A program made the translations under genes and the position numbers. A stretch of DNA of 64,000 bases from Indioceanicola profundi (GTDB taxonomy: Bacteria; Pseudomonadota; Alphaproteobacteria; Azospirillales; Azospirillaceae), in contig NZ_CP030126.1 in assembly GCF_003568845.1 (NCBI RefSeq), positions 2,649,501-2,713,500 of the forward strand. Reading direction: 5' to 3'. The notes beneath the pieces were generated by a model. The model did no database searches, was not told the origin of the DNA, and was given only the letters and a program-made list of their open reading frames with translations. Shown piece by piece: positions 35,668-44,400 of the stretch (position 1 is its first letter; each line of letters opens with the position of its first letter).

Positions 35668-38064
35668 ATGGGGCGCGGCTTGGACATAAGGCGGTTGACC
35701 GAGGCCCTGGAGGCGATTTCCGACGGGTTCGCCTTGTTCGATCCCGACGAACGGCTGGTGCTGGTCAACGCCAAGTTCCGGGATCTTTGCGGCATCTCCT
35801 CCCGGCACATGGTGCCCGGAGCGCGCTATGAGGACCTGCTGCGCGCATCCGTCGAGGAGGGGGAGGCGCCGGGCGGGGCCGCCCTGGCGATGGAAGGCTA
35901 TGTCCAGGACCGCCTGTTCCGCTTCCGCTATCCCGGCGAGCCTTTCGAGTTCCAGACCGCCGACGGCCGTTGGGTGCTGGTCGCCGACCATAAGGCCGAG
36001 GATGGCAGCACCGTCTGCATCCGCACCGACATCACCGAACTGAAGCGGCGCGAGACCGACCTGCGCGACAGCGAGGGGCGCTATCGCCAGCTTGTGGACA
36101 TCTCCCCCGACGGCATCGCCGTACACGATACGCGCGGCGTCGGCCGCTTCATCAACAGCGCCGGCCGCCGCATCCTCGGGGTCGACGAGGGAGATGAGCC
36201 GAGCCGCCTGCATGTGCTGGGTTTCGCCACCGAGGAATCACGGCCGCTGGCGGAAGCGCTGATGCGCCGGGTCGTGCTGAACGGCGAGACCATTTCCCAG
36301 GTGCGCATCCGGCTGCGGCGGGTCGATGGGGCGGAGGTCACCACCGACGTTTCCGCCGTTCCCTTCCAGAGCGGGGGAGAGCGGCTGGTGCTGTGCCTGT
36401 TCCGCGACGTCTCCGGCGAGGCAGCGGCGGGCCTGCGGCTGCGGGAGAGCGAGGCCCGCGCCCGCTCCATCCTGGACACCGCCCTGGACGCCATCGTCAG
36501 CATCGACGCCGACGGGCGCATCATCGAATTCAACCCGGCGGCGGAGCGGGCTTTCGGCTGGAAGCGGGCGGAGGTGGTCGGTCGCGACATGGCGTCGGTC
36601 CTGATCCCCGACCGCCACCGTCACCTGCATGAAAGCGGGATGGAGCGGCTGCGCGTCGGCGGACGCCCGCGGGCGCTGGGCCGGCGCATCGAGGTGGAGG
36701 CGGTGCGCCGCGACGGCAGCATGTTCCCGGTGGAGCTGGCGATCACGGAGGTGCCGCTTGGCCCCGGCCGTCGCTTCACCGCCTATATCCGCGACATCAC
36801 CGAACAGAAGCGCGCCCAGCGGGAGATCGACGACAAGACCCGCATCCTGGAAGCCATGATGGAGTCCGTCGGCGTCGGGATCGAGGTCTATGACGCGGAC
36901 GGCTATCTGCTGATCGCCAACCAGCGCCTGGCGGAGCTGCTGGACCTGCCGCAGGAGCTGCTGAAGCCCGGCACCCGCGACCGCGACGTGCTGCGCTATC
37001 TGGCCGAACACGGCGAATATCCGGAGGAGACCGTCGAGCAGACCATGGCCGGATACGACCAGATCCGCGCCGTGGGCGAGTTCTTCAGCGAACGCCGGCG
37101 TCCCAATGGCCGGTGGCTGCAGGTGCGCCACTTCCCCATGCCGGCCGGCGGCTATGTCGCCCTGTTCACCGACGTGACGGAGCAGAAGAATCTGGAGGCC
37201 CAGCTTCTGCAATCGCAGAAGATGGATGCCCTTGGCCAGCTTGCCGGCGGCGTCGCGCACGACTTCAACAACATCCTGTCGGTGATCGGCGGCTATGCCA
37301 CCCTGGCCGGCACCATGCTGCCGGAGAATGCGCCGGTGCAGCCGCATCTGGCCAAGATCGGACAAGGGGTGCAGCGGGCATCCGCCCTGACCCGCGAGCT
37401 GTTGACCTTCTCCCGCCGCAAGGTGGCGCAGGCCCGTACCGTGGATCTGGCCGCCGTGGTGCGGAACCAGGAATTCCTGCTGAAGCCCCTGCTGGGGGAA
37501 ACCATCGCGCTCACCATGAATGTCCCGTGCCAGCCGGTGTGGAGCAGCGTCGATCCCGACATGGTGGCCCAGGCGCTGGTCAATCTGGCGATCAACGCCC
37601 GCGATGCCATGCCCACCGGCGGGCCGCTCGCCGTGGCGCTGGAGCTGCCGGAGGAGGACGGGCCGGCGCCGCACCGCCCGCAGGAACTGACCGGTGCCGC
37701 GCATGCCGTGCTGCGCGTCACCGACGGCGGCACCGGCATGTCCGCCGACGTGGTTGCCCGCATCTTCGAGCCCTTCTACACCACCAAGCCGCCCGGCCAG
37801 GGAACCGGCCTGGGTCTGTCCATGGTCTATGGCACCATGCGCCAGTCCGGCGGGGCGGTGGAGGTGGAGAGCGAGCCCGGCCAGGGCACCACCTTCCGCC
37901 TGTGGTTCCCCTCGCCCCCGCCCCGGCCAGCCCGGCGGAAGCCGCCCCCGTCCCAGACCCGGCCATGCAGGGCCGCGGCCCCGCCACCATCCTGGTGGCG
38001 GAGGATGAGCCCGACCTGCTGGCGCTGGTGCGCGACACGCTGCTGGCCGACGGGCACGACGTGA
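35668..38064 (+). CDS. multi-PAS histidine kinase, frame runs out before its receiver domain
   Basis: This soluble kinase has no membrane span and about four PAS domains: AISDGFALFDPDERLVLVNA (near 12), LVDISPDGIAVHDTRGVG (near 145), LDTALDAIVSIDADGRII (near 270) and ESVGVGIEVYDADGYLLI (near 400). The phosphoacceptor box is ALGQLAGGVAHDFNNILSVI, and the ATPase has NLAINARDAM, TDGGTGMSADVVARIFEPFY and GTGLGLSMVYG. After FRLWFPSP (about residue 750) the frame becomes an arginine-rich tail with no domain, ending at 38064. The receiver domain that would complete a hybrid kinase continues in the -1 frame. A single lost C in the C-rich tract at 37915-37924 would explain this. It may be a real mutation or a sequencing error. 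Confidence 0.85.
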   Translation: MGRGLDIRRLTEALEAISDGFALFDPDERLVLVNAKFRDLCGISSRHMVPGARYEDLLRASVEEGEAPGGAALAMEGYVQDRLFRFRYPGEPFEFQTADGRWVLVADHKAEDGSTVCIRTDITELKRRETDLRDSEGRYRQLVDISPDGIAVHDTRGVGRFINSAGRRILGVDEGDEPSRLHVLGFATEESRPLAEALMRRVVLNGETISQVRIRLRRVDGAEVTTDVSAVPFQSGGERLVLCLFRDVSGEAAAGLRLRESEARARSILDTALDAIVSIDADGRIIEFNPAAERAFGWKRAEVVGRDMASVLIPDRHRHLHESGMERLRVGGRPRALGRRIEVEAVRRDGSMFPVELAITEVPLGPGRRFTAYIRDITEQKRAQREIDDKTRILEAMMESVGVGIEVYDADGYLLIANQRLAELLDLPQELLKPGTRDRDVLRYLAEHGEYPEETVEQTMAGYDQIRAVGEFFSERRRPNGRWLQVRHFPMPAGGYVALFTDVTEQKNLEAQLLQSQKMDALGQLAGGVAHDFNNILSVIGGYATLAGTMLPENAPVQPHLAKIGQGVQRASALTRELLTFSRRKVAQARTVDLAAVVRNQEFLLKPLLGETIALTMNVPCQPVWSSVDPDMVAQALVNLAINARDAMPTGGPLAVALELPEEDGPAPHRPQELTGAAHAVLRVTDGGTGMSADVVARIFEPFYTTKPPGQGTGLGLSMVYGTMRQSGGAVEVESEPGQGTTFRLWFPSPPPRPARRKPPPSQTRPCRAAAPPPSWWRRMSPTCWRWCATRCWPTGTT

Positions 38065-38366
38065 TGACGGCCGCCGACGGGGTCGAGGCGCTGGAGGTGT
38101 TCGAGCAGGGCGGCATCGACCTGCTGTTGACCGATCTGGTGATGCCGGAGCTGGGCGGGGCCAGGCTGGCCCAACTGGTCAAGGAGCTGGACCCTGGCGT
38201 CGCGGTGCTGTTCATGACCGGCTATCCGTCGCGGGGCCAGTATGCGGCGGCGGACCTTCCCAGCGACGCCACCATCCTCTACAAGCCACTGGACCTTCCG
38301 GCGCTCAAGGCCGCGGTCGCCGGCGCCCTCGCCCGCCGGCGGGAGCGGGTGGCCGAACCCGGCTGA
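37965..38366 (+). CDS. receiver domain in -1 frame relative to the kinase
   Basis: A complete receiver domain of about 130 residues is read here: TILVAEDEPDLLALVRDTLL, DLLLTDLVMPELGG with the phosphoacceptor Asp, MTGYPSRGQY and the Lys in ILYKPLDLPALKAA. It overlaps the kinase's out-of-frame tail. The same frame extends upstream as a natural Pro/Ala linker (PAPASPAEAAPVPDPAM), which fits a fused protein better than a separate gene. If it is separate, ATG 37965 is the only start and has no clear ribosome binding site. Confidence 0.75.
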   Translation: MQGRGPATILVAEDEPDLLALVRDTLLADGHDVMTAADGVEALEVFEQGGIDLLLTDLVMPELGGARLAQLVKELDPGVAVLFMTGYPSRGQYAAADLPSDATILYKPLDLPALKAAVAGALARRRERVAEPG

Positions 38367-38398
38367 CGATCCGCTTCCGAACCCGCACCCCACCGGAC

Positions 38399-38833
38399 AT
38401 GCTGCACAACCTGCCCGAAGACCCGCTGAAACAGCTCTGCATCCTGGTGGTGGAGGATCAGATGCAGGTCCGCGCCTGGATCGCCGACCTTCTGCGGGCC
38501 ATGGGCGTGCGCGAAATCCTGATGGCATCCGACGGGATCGAGGCGCTGGAAACCGTCCGCCAGCAGAGGGACCGCATCGACATCATCGTCTGCGACTGGG
38601 CCATGCCGCGGATGAGCGGAATCGAGCTGCTGCGGGAAGTGCGGCTGATGCATCCGGCGATGCCCTTCCTGATGCAGACCGGGCACGGCACCCGCGACCA
38701 TGTGCTGGAGGCCCGCAACAAGGGCGTCTCCGCCTTCATCGTAAAGCCCTTCTCCGGCGCGCAGCTCGAGGTCAAGCTGCGCCAGATCGCCAAATCGATC
38801 CGCAAGGCCCCGACTGCCAGCTGGCGACCCTAG
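38399..38833 (+). CDS. single-domain response regulator
   Basis: This 144-residue receiver has LCILVVEDQMQVRAWIADLL (acidic pocket), IIVCDWAMPRMSGIELL (phosphoacceptor Asp), MQTGHGTRDHV (Thr switch) and AFIVKPFSGAQLEVK (Lys). The C-terminal tail is short and basic. It follows the kinase and receiver by 32 bases, so the three parts form a likely phosphorelay. Its stop codon overlaps the stop codon of the LysR gene on the other strand. Confidence 0.9.
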   Translation: MLHNLPEDPLKQLCILVVEDQMQVRAWIADLLRAMGVREILMASDGIEALETVRQQRDRIDIIVCDWAMPRMSGIELLREVRLMHPAMPFLMQTGHGTRDHVLEARNKGVSAFIVKPFSGAQLEVKLRQIAKSIRKAPTASWRP

Positions 38834-39768
38834 CTGGCCGGAAGCCGGCCGGCGACCTCATTCCCGGCGTCACGGACAGCTTCGGCCGCCACGCGGCGCA
38901 GCCAGATATGCCGCCCGTCCCCGTCATGCCGCCGGTGCCAGCAGAGGCTGAGCTGCGGCGGGGGCAGGTCCAGGGGCAAGGGCAGATGCCGCAAACCGAA
39001 AGCGGGGGCGAGTAGGCGGGCCAGGCTGCCGGTCACCGTCCAGCAGAGATCGTTTTCTGCCAGTACCGCCGCCGCCGGAAGCGGATGGGCCATGGACGCC
39101 GCCACACGCCGCCGGCCCGGCCCCGCCATCGCCAGCCTCCGATCCACCGCCCCATCCACCCCGCCGCAGGTGAGCACCAGATGCTCCTGGGCCAAATAGC
39201 GGTCGAGCGTCCAGTCCTGCTCCAAGGCGGGATGGTTCGGCCGTAGTAGCACGGCGTATGCGTCAGGGATGAGGGACAGGGCGGTGATCTGGGCCGGCGG
39301 ATCGGGCGGATCGCCCAGCGCCAGGAGGATATCGTCCCGCATCAGCAACTCGGGCAGCGATTCTGCCGTCACCATGTGGAAGCGCGGCGAAAGACCGGGC
39401 GCATCGGCTGCCAACCGGCGCAGCAGGCCGGCGCCCAGCATGATCTCCGCCTCCAGCGACAGGCCGATATCCACCCGGCCCTTCGCCGTTCCGGGATCGA
39501 AACCGGCCGTGGCGGCGAAGGCATCGCGCAGGCCGGCCAGCGCCTGGACCAGGGGGCCGGCCAAAGCGTGCGCGCGTTCCGTCGGCTCCACGCCGCGGGC
39601 GGTACGCACGAACAGCTCGTCCCCCATCGCCACGCGCAGCCGGCCTAGGGCGTTGCTGACGCTGGACTGCTCCATCCCCAGCCGCCGCCCGGCGCGGGTC
39701 ACGCTGCGCTCCAGATACACCGCCTCGAATACCCGCAGAAGATTGAGGTCGAGGCGGTCCAGTGTCAC
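38830..39768 (-). CDS. LysR-family transcriptional regulator
   Basis: This 312-residue protein begins at GTG with LDRLDLNLLRVFEAVYLERS and the winged helix SVTRAGRRLGMEQSSVSNAL, GRLRVAMGDELFVRTARG. The C-terminal part (about 95-300) is a periplasmic-binding-like effector domain (KGRVDIGLSLEAEIML). The NodD/LeuO-like spacing suggests activation by a small aromatic or similar effector, but no target is evident. It is divergent from the subtilase gene with a 236-base gap, so that gene is a possible target. Confidence 0.9.
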   Translation of the reverse strand: MTLDRLDLNLLRVFEAVYLERSVTRAGRRLGMEQSSVSNALGRLRVAMGDELFVRTARGVEPTERAHALAGPLVQALAGLRDAFAATAGFDPGTAKGRVDIGLSLEAEIMLGAGLLRRLAADAPGLSPRFHMVTAESLPELLMRDDILLALGDPPDPPAQITALSLIPDAYAVLLRPNHPALEQDWTLDRYLAQEHLVLTCGGVDGAVDRRLAMAGPGRRRVAASMAHPLPAAAVLAENDLCWTVTGSLARLLAPAFGLRHLPLPLDLPPPQLSLCWHRRHDGDGRHIWLRRVAAEAVRDAGNEVAGRLPAS

Positions 39769-40004
39769 GGGTTCGGCTCATGGTCGGGGGCGTCGGACCA
39801 GAGCTACAGCGGTAATAGGCCCATGGGAAGTCCCCGCGTTTCCACAGCCGCTGCTCCCTATTAGCGCTTTCTCAATGCCCCGGCCATATGGTCGTTCTGA
39901 CTGGCCTCGATCGGGCTGGCCGGGGTCAGGTCCCCGGAAGCGCTCCTCAGGCCGGAGGCATGCGGGATAGGGCGGCGGGTCCGCAAAATCGTCGGAGTGG
40001 TCAG

Positions 40005-42371
40005 ATGCGCCGCAGGGCAAAGATCGTAACGAGCTTGATGGTCGGGGCGTCGCTGACGCTTGCGGGATGCGGGGGCGGAGGTGGCGGGTCCTCGGACGGG
40101 CCCAACATTTCGGTCCCGCCGCCACCGCCGCCGCCGGCCGCACCGCCCCCTCCTCCTCCTCCTCCGCCGCCCCCTCCTCCGCCTCCACCGGTTCCCCCCC
40201 CACCACCGCCTCCTCCGGCGAGTGAGCCGGCGGACCCCGACCATGCCGGCGACCCGGTGCGCGGGCGCTTGCTACCGCCGCGCGTGCAGGAGCCGTCCGT
40301 CTTCGAGACGCGGGAGTACCGGGACCAGCCCGGCACCCTCCTGACCGGCGCCAATGAGGCCTATGCCCGCGGCATCACCGGCGCCGGGCAGAAGATCGTG
40401 GTGGTGGACAGCAAGATCACCGAGGTGACGGAGCTGACCGGGAAAATCGCCGCAGGCGGCTTCGACCTGCCCAGCGATGCCGGCACCTCGGCCGACTTCG
40501 ACCATGGCACCTTCGTCGCCACCGTGATCGCCGGCCGCAAGAACGAGGTCGGCACCCACGGCGTCGCCTATAACGCCCAGATCATCCCGGTTACGATCTT
40601 CAACACGGACGGCGATTTCGATACCGGGTCCAGTTCCTTCATCACCGCCATGGCGCGCATCAACACGGCAGCCGCGCAGAACGGCGCCCGTGTGGTGAAC
40701 CATAGCTGGGGGGCGGACAGCGACGGCCAACTGGGCGGAAACGGCATCTTCCGCCAGCTGGTCGACAGCTACAGCCAAGCCATCGCCAACGGCATCGTTA
40801 GCGTCTGGGCCGCCGGGAACGAGGGCTTCGCCCAGCCCAGCCCGGAGGCGCAGGTCCCCGCCACCTATCCGCAGCTGGAGGCCGGGTGGCTGGCGGTCAT
40901 GGGTATCGACAGCGCGACCGGCGCACGCTGGGCGGACAGCAACGCCTGCGGCGTGGCCGCCAACTGGTGCATCGGCGCCCCTGCCACCGGCATCATCGGG
41001 CAGGTGGCCGGCAACGACTTCTACCGCGGCAACGGCACCTCCTTCTCCACCGCCATCGTCAGCGGCGCGCTGGCCCTGATGTTCGAGACCTGGCCCAACC
41101 TGACGGCCGATCAGGCCCGCCAGATCCTGTTCCTGACGGCGGACGATCTGGGCGATGCCGGCACGGATGCTATCTATGGGCGGGGGGCGCTGAACATCGC
41201 GCGGGTGTTCAGCCCGGTCGGCACCACGACCCTGGCCGGACACGGCGCGGAGATGGCAGCCACCGGCATCAGTCCCCTGGACGGTCCGGTGGGCGACGCG
41301 GTGGAACGGGGCGTGACGGGCCACGGCGTCGGCGTCATTGATGGCTTCGCCCGCGACTTCCTGATCCCGGCCGGCGCCTTCGTCGGCAGCCTGGACGATA
41401 TCCGCCGTCGGGAGCGCTTCGCCGCTTCGATCCGCGATCTGGCCGGCCCGACCACCGGCGGTTTCCTGACTGGCCTGCCCGGTCCGGACGGCAGCGGCTT
41501 CGGCCAGTATTTCTTCACCACCGAGGTGGACGGCGCCCTGGCCGACGAGGCGGGGGTGGGCGCGCGCCTGCGCATGGCCGGCGGCATGCTGAGCTTCAGC
41601 CATGGCGGCGGGGCGCAGGGCATGCAGGACCTGGCCGGGTTGACGGGAACCGGCGGGATGCGCCCCGCCTTCGCCGGCATGGCCCATCCCTTCATGACCG
41701 GTCTGGGCGAAGGGCTGGCGGTGAGCTACCGCGGCGTACTGGAAGCGGGCTGGACCCTGGCGGTCACCGCCGCCGGAGCACCCAACGACCGCAGCGGCGC
41801 GGCCGCGGCCGCCACCCTGGCCTGGCGGGGCATGGAGGGGCTGGACCTCGCCTTCAGCGTCGGCATGGTGCGGGAGCGGGAGACCTTCATGGGGGCCGAG
41901 CTGTTCGGCGGGTTCGAGGGAGCGACCACGGACAGCCGCTTCGCCTCGATCCAGGCCGGCTACAGCCTTGTCGGCGGGATGAGCCTGGCGGTGGAGGCCC
42001 ATCTGGGCACGAGCGAGCGGGGACACGATCCCGGCAGCCTGCTGGAGCAGGCGGAGATGGTCAGCACCGCATTCGGTCTGGGGTTGTCGCAGGAGGATGT
42101 TGCCGGCGGCACCCTGACCGCCGCCCTGCGCCAGCCCTTGCGGGCGGAGAGCGGCAGGCTGGGCTTCGCCCTGCCGACCGGCACGGGCGTCGACCGCTTC
42201 ACGGCCGCTGCCGAGCCGTCGGGCCGCCACCTCGACCTGTCGCTGGGCTGGGCGCGGCATGATGCCAACGGCACCATGCTGGCGCTGGGGGTGAGCCAAC
42301 AGTTCGATGCCGGCCATGTGAAGGGCGAGCAGGCGACGCTGGTGGGCGTCCGCTACGGCGTGCGGTTCTAA
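40005..42371 (+). CDS. lipoprotein autotransporter serine protease (subtilase)
   Basis: This 788-residue protein has a lipobox signal, SLMVGASLTLAGCGGGGGGS. A poly-proline tract of about 40 residues follows (PPPPPPP runs with A and V). The subtilisin domain covers about 110-400: Asp in QKIVVVDSKITE, His in FDHGTFVATVIAG and Ser in GNGTSFSTAIVSGALALM. The C-terminal part (about 530-788) is a beta-barrel autotransporter ending VGVRYGVRF. The layout resembles SphB1 of Bordetella and NalP of Neisseria, which are surface-anchored maturation proteases. It probably cleaves other surface proteins. It sits between a LysR gene and the Mpo1-like gene. Confidence 0.9.
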   Translation: MRRRAKIVTSLMVGASLTLAGCGGGGGGSSDGPNISVPPPPPPPAAPPPPPPPPPPPPPPPPVPPPPPPPPASEPADPDHAGDPVRGRLLPPRVQEPSVFETREYRDQPGTLLTGANEAYARGITGAGQKIVVVDSKITEVTELTGKIAAGGFDLPSDAGTSADFDHGTFVATVIAGRKNEVGTHGVAYNAQIIPVTIFNTDGDFDTGSSSFITAMARINTAAAQNGARVVNHSWGADSDGQLGGNGIFRQLVDSYSQAIANGIVSVWAAGNEGFAQPSPEAQVPATYPQLEAGWLAVMGIDSATGARWADSNACGVAANWCIGAPATGIIGQVAGNDFYRGNGTSFSTAIVSGALALMFETWPNLTADQARQILFLTADDLGDAGTDAIYGRGALNIARVFSPVGTTTLAGHGAEMAATGISPLDGPVGDAVERGVTGHGVGVIDGFARDFLIPAGAFVGSLDDIRRRERFAASIRDLAGPTTGGFLTGLPGPDGSGFGQYFFTTEVDGALADEAGVGARLRMAGGMLSFSHGGGAQGMQDLAGLTGTGGMRPAFAGMAHPFMTGLGEGLAVSYRGVLEAGWTLAVTAAGAPNDRSGAAAAATLAWRGMEGLDLAFSVGMVRERETFMGAELFGGFEGATTDSRFASIQAGYSLVGGMSLAVEAHLGTSERGHDPGSLLEQAEMVSTAFGLGLSQEDVAGGTLTAALRQPLRAESGRLGFALPTGTGVDRFTAAAEPSGRHLDLSLGWARHDANGTMLALGVSQQFDAGHVKGEQATLVGVRYGVRF

Positions 42372-42513
42372 GGCAGGTGGTGCTGGCGGATTCCCCGCCG
42401 GTCCCGTTTCTGCTATTGCATGGACCATGACCGCACGGCGTGCGGCCGGCCCCGCAGCTTAACCCGGCATCCGAGACCGGGAGGGGCCAGCGCACCATCC
42501 AGGGGAGGAAGAC

Positions 42514-43050
42514 ATGAGCCGTCTGGCAGAGCATATGACGTTCTACGCGGCCTATCATCAGGACCCGCGCAACAAGCTGACCCATGTGTTCGGCGTGCCC
42601 ACCATTGTCTTCGCCATCCTGCTGGCCATGGCCTGCGTGCCGCTGGGCTTCAGCATCGCCGGCGTGCCGGTCACCCTGGCGACTGCCTTCGTGGCGGTGA
42701 TGATCGCAATCTACCTATGGCTGGATCTGGCCGTGGGCTTCGCCATGGCCTTGTTCACCGTCGCGGTGCTGTGGCTGGCCCATCTGGTGGCGGCCCAGGG
42801 CGGCGCGGTGGTGTGGACGGTGTTCCTGGCCACCTTCGTCGGCGGCTGGATCGTCCAGTTGATCGGCCACAAGTTCGAAGGCAACAAGCCGGCCCTGACC
42901 CAGAACCTTCTCCAGATCTTCGTCGCACCCTTGTTCCTCACGGCGGAGCTGTTCTTCGCACTGGGCCTGAAGAAGGATGTCGAGGCGGAGGTGGAGCGGC
43001 GGGTCCGGCAGATGGGGCCGGCGGGCGGCGGCAAGGCCGCAATGGTGTGA
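42514..43050 (+). CDS. Mpo1-like family membrane protein (DUF962)
   Basis: This 178-residue protein has four hydrophobic spans. The family motifs are FYAAYHQDPRNKLTHVFGVP at the N terminus and QLIGHKFEGNKPAL in the middle, whose conserved His residues bind Fe(II) in yeast Mpo1. Mpo1 is an alpha-dioxygenase of 2-hydroxy fatty acids. The bacterial role is unproven. The start has GAGGAAGAC upstream. A dispersed inverted repeat lies just after the stop codon. Confidence 0.85.
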   Translation: MSRLAEHMTFYAAYHQDPRNKLTHVFGVPTIVFAILLAMACVPLGFSIAGVPVTLATAFVAVMIAIYLWLDLAVGFAMALFTVAVLWLAHLVAAQGGAVVWTVFLATFVGGWIVQLIGHKFEGNKPALTQNLLQIFVAPLFLTAELFFALGLKKDVEAEVERRVRQMGPAGGGKAAMV

Positions 43051-43076
43051 AGCAATGGCAGTAGCATTCTCACGCG

Positions 43077-43161
43077 CCGTCATCCCGGCGAAAGCCGGGA
43101 CCCAGGGCCGATTGCTCCGGTGCCCGTGACTCCTGAGCCCCGGCTTTCGCCGGGGTGACGG
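43077..43161. repeat. dispersed inverted repeat with CCGGCGAAAGCCGG arms
   Basis: Arm 1 (43077-43100, CCGTCATCCCGGCGAAAGCC) and arm 2 (43138-43161, GGCTTTCGCCGGGGTGACGG) are inverse of each other with few changes. Each arm also folds on itself as CCCGGC-GAAA-GCCGGG. A half copy lies before prmC. Similar elements are widespread in alphaproteobacterial genomes. Confidence 0.75.
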
Positions 43162-43191
43162 AGATTGGAACGGGAATGGTCGGGTTTTCCC

Positions 43192-44022
43192 TTACGGCCC
43201 CTCGAACGTCCGGTCGTGCGTCAGGGACGGCACCTTGCCGCGCGCGGCATCCACCTCGGCAAGGTCGATATCCGCCAGCACGAAGCCCGGTTCCTCGCCG
43301 GCATCGGCCAGCACCTCGCCCCAGGGGCTGATGATCAAGGCGTGGCCGTAGGTCCTGCGGCCCTCATCATGGGTGCCGGTCTGGGCCGGGGCGATCACGT
43401 AGCAGCCGGTCTCGATGGCGCGTGCCCGCAGCAGAACATGCCAGTGGGCGCGGCCCGTGGGCACGGTGAAGGCGGCGGGAACGGTGATGATCCTGGCGCC
43501 CGCCTTGGCAAGCGCCCGGTAGAGATAGGCGAAGCGCACATCGTAGCAGATGCTGAGCCCCAGCCCGCCCCACGGCGTCTCCGCCACCACGGCCCGCTCT
43601 CCGGGCTTGTAGGTGGCGCTCTCCCGATAGCTCTCGCCGCCGCCGAGATCGACATCGAACATGTGGATCTTGTCGTAGCTGGCAACGACCTGCCCGTCCG
43701 GTCCCACCACATAGCAGCGGTTGGCGAAGCGACCATCCTCAAGCGCCACGGCAAGGCTGCCGGTCATCAGCCAGGCCCCGGTCTCGCGCGCGAGGTCGCG
43801 GAAGAAGGGAACGCCGGGATGCTCCGCCTCAGGCTTGGCGCGGGCGGCGATTTTGGCGCGGCCCTGCACCATCATGGAAACGTTCTCCGGCAGGCAGATA
43901 AGCTCCGCCCCGGCGGCGCGCGCCTGCCGGACCAGATCGCCCGCCTTGTCCAGGTTCGCCGCGATCTCCGTCCCGGCATTCACCTGGACGGCCGCGACCT
44001 TGAGCCGGCTGCCGCCCTGCAT
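43192..44022 (-). CDS. nitrilase superfamily amidohydrolase
   Basis: This 276-residue protein has the Glu-Lys-Cys triad: Glu in LICLPENVSMM, Lys in ASYDKIHMFDVDLGG and Cys in LGLSICYDVRFAYLYRA. The family's RAHWHVLLRARAIETGCYVI segment follows. It matches the Nit1/Nit2-like branch, some of which repair deaminated glutathione, which fits its neighbour grxC. Its ATG overlaps the grxC stop codon by one base (TGATG), so the two are translationally coupled. Confidence 0.92.
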   Translation of the reverse strand: MQGGSRLKVAAVQVNAGTEIAANLDKAGDLVRQARAAGAELICLPENVSMMVQGRAKIAARAKPEAEHPGVPFFRDLARETGAWLMTGSLAVALEDGRFANRCYVVGPDGQVVASYDKIHMFDVDLGGGESYRESATYKPGERAVVAETPWGGLGLSICYDVRFAYLYRALAKAGARIITVPAAFTVPTGRAHWHVLLRARAIETGCYVIAPAQTGTHDEGRRTYGHALIISPWGEVLADAGEEPGFVLADIDLAEVDAARGKVPSLTHDRTFEGP

Positions 44023-44282
44023 CAGGCCAGACCCAGCATGGGGTCGAGCTTGCCCTCGCGGTCGAGCGCGTGGATGTCGTCGGAGCCGCCGACCCCCTGC
44101 CCGTCGATGAAGATCTGCGGCACGCTGGTGCGGCCGTTGGCGCGCTGAAGCATTTCGCGGCGGCGCGTCGGCTCCTCCATGATGTCGTATTCCTGGAACT
44201 CCACCCCCTTGGAGGTGAGCAGGCGCTTGGCGCGGGAACAGTAGCCGCAGAACGGGCTGGTGTAGATTTCGATCTTCGGCAT
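44022..44282 (-). CDS. grxC: glutaredoxin 3
   Basis: This 86-residue thioltransferase begins MPKIEIYTSPFCGYCSRAKR. The active site is C-G-Y-C, close to the usual C-P-Y-C, with Gly replacing Pro. TSVPQIFIDGQGVGGSDDIH is the glutathione-binding part with the cis-Pro. It reduces disulfides with glutathione. The GTG/ATG start at 44282 is an ATG. It lies between comF and the nitrilase gene, a typical alphaproteobacterial order, and is translationally coupled to the latter. Confidence 0.93.
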   Translation of the reverse strand: MPKIEIYTSPFCGYCSRAKRLLTSKGVEFQEYDIMEEPTRRREMLQRANGRTSVPQIFIDGQGVGGSDDIHALDREGKLDPMLGLA

Positions 44283-44400
44283 GGATCGTCGGCTCTTGCT
44301 GAAGGATGGGAACATGGTGCTGCAACAGAGTTGGGGCTGCAAGGTGCAGGCTCCACCCCCGTCCGGCAGGTGCCTGCGGCAAAGCAGCCATGGCGATGCA

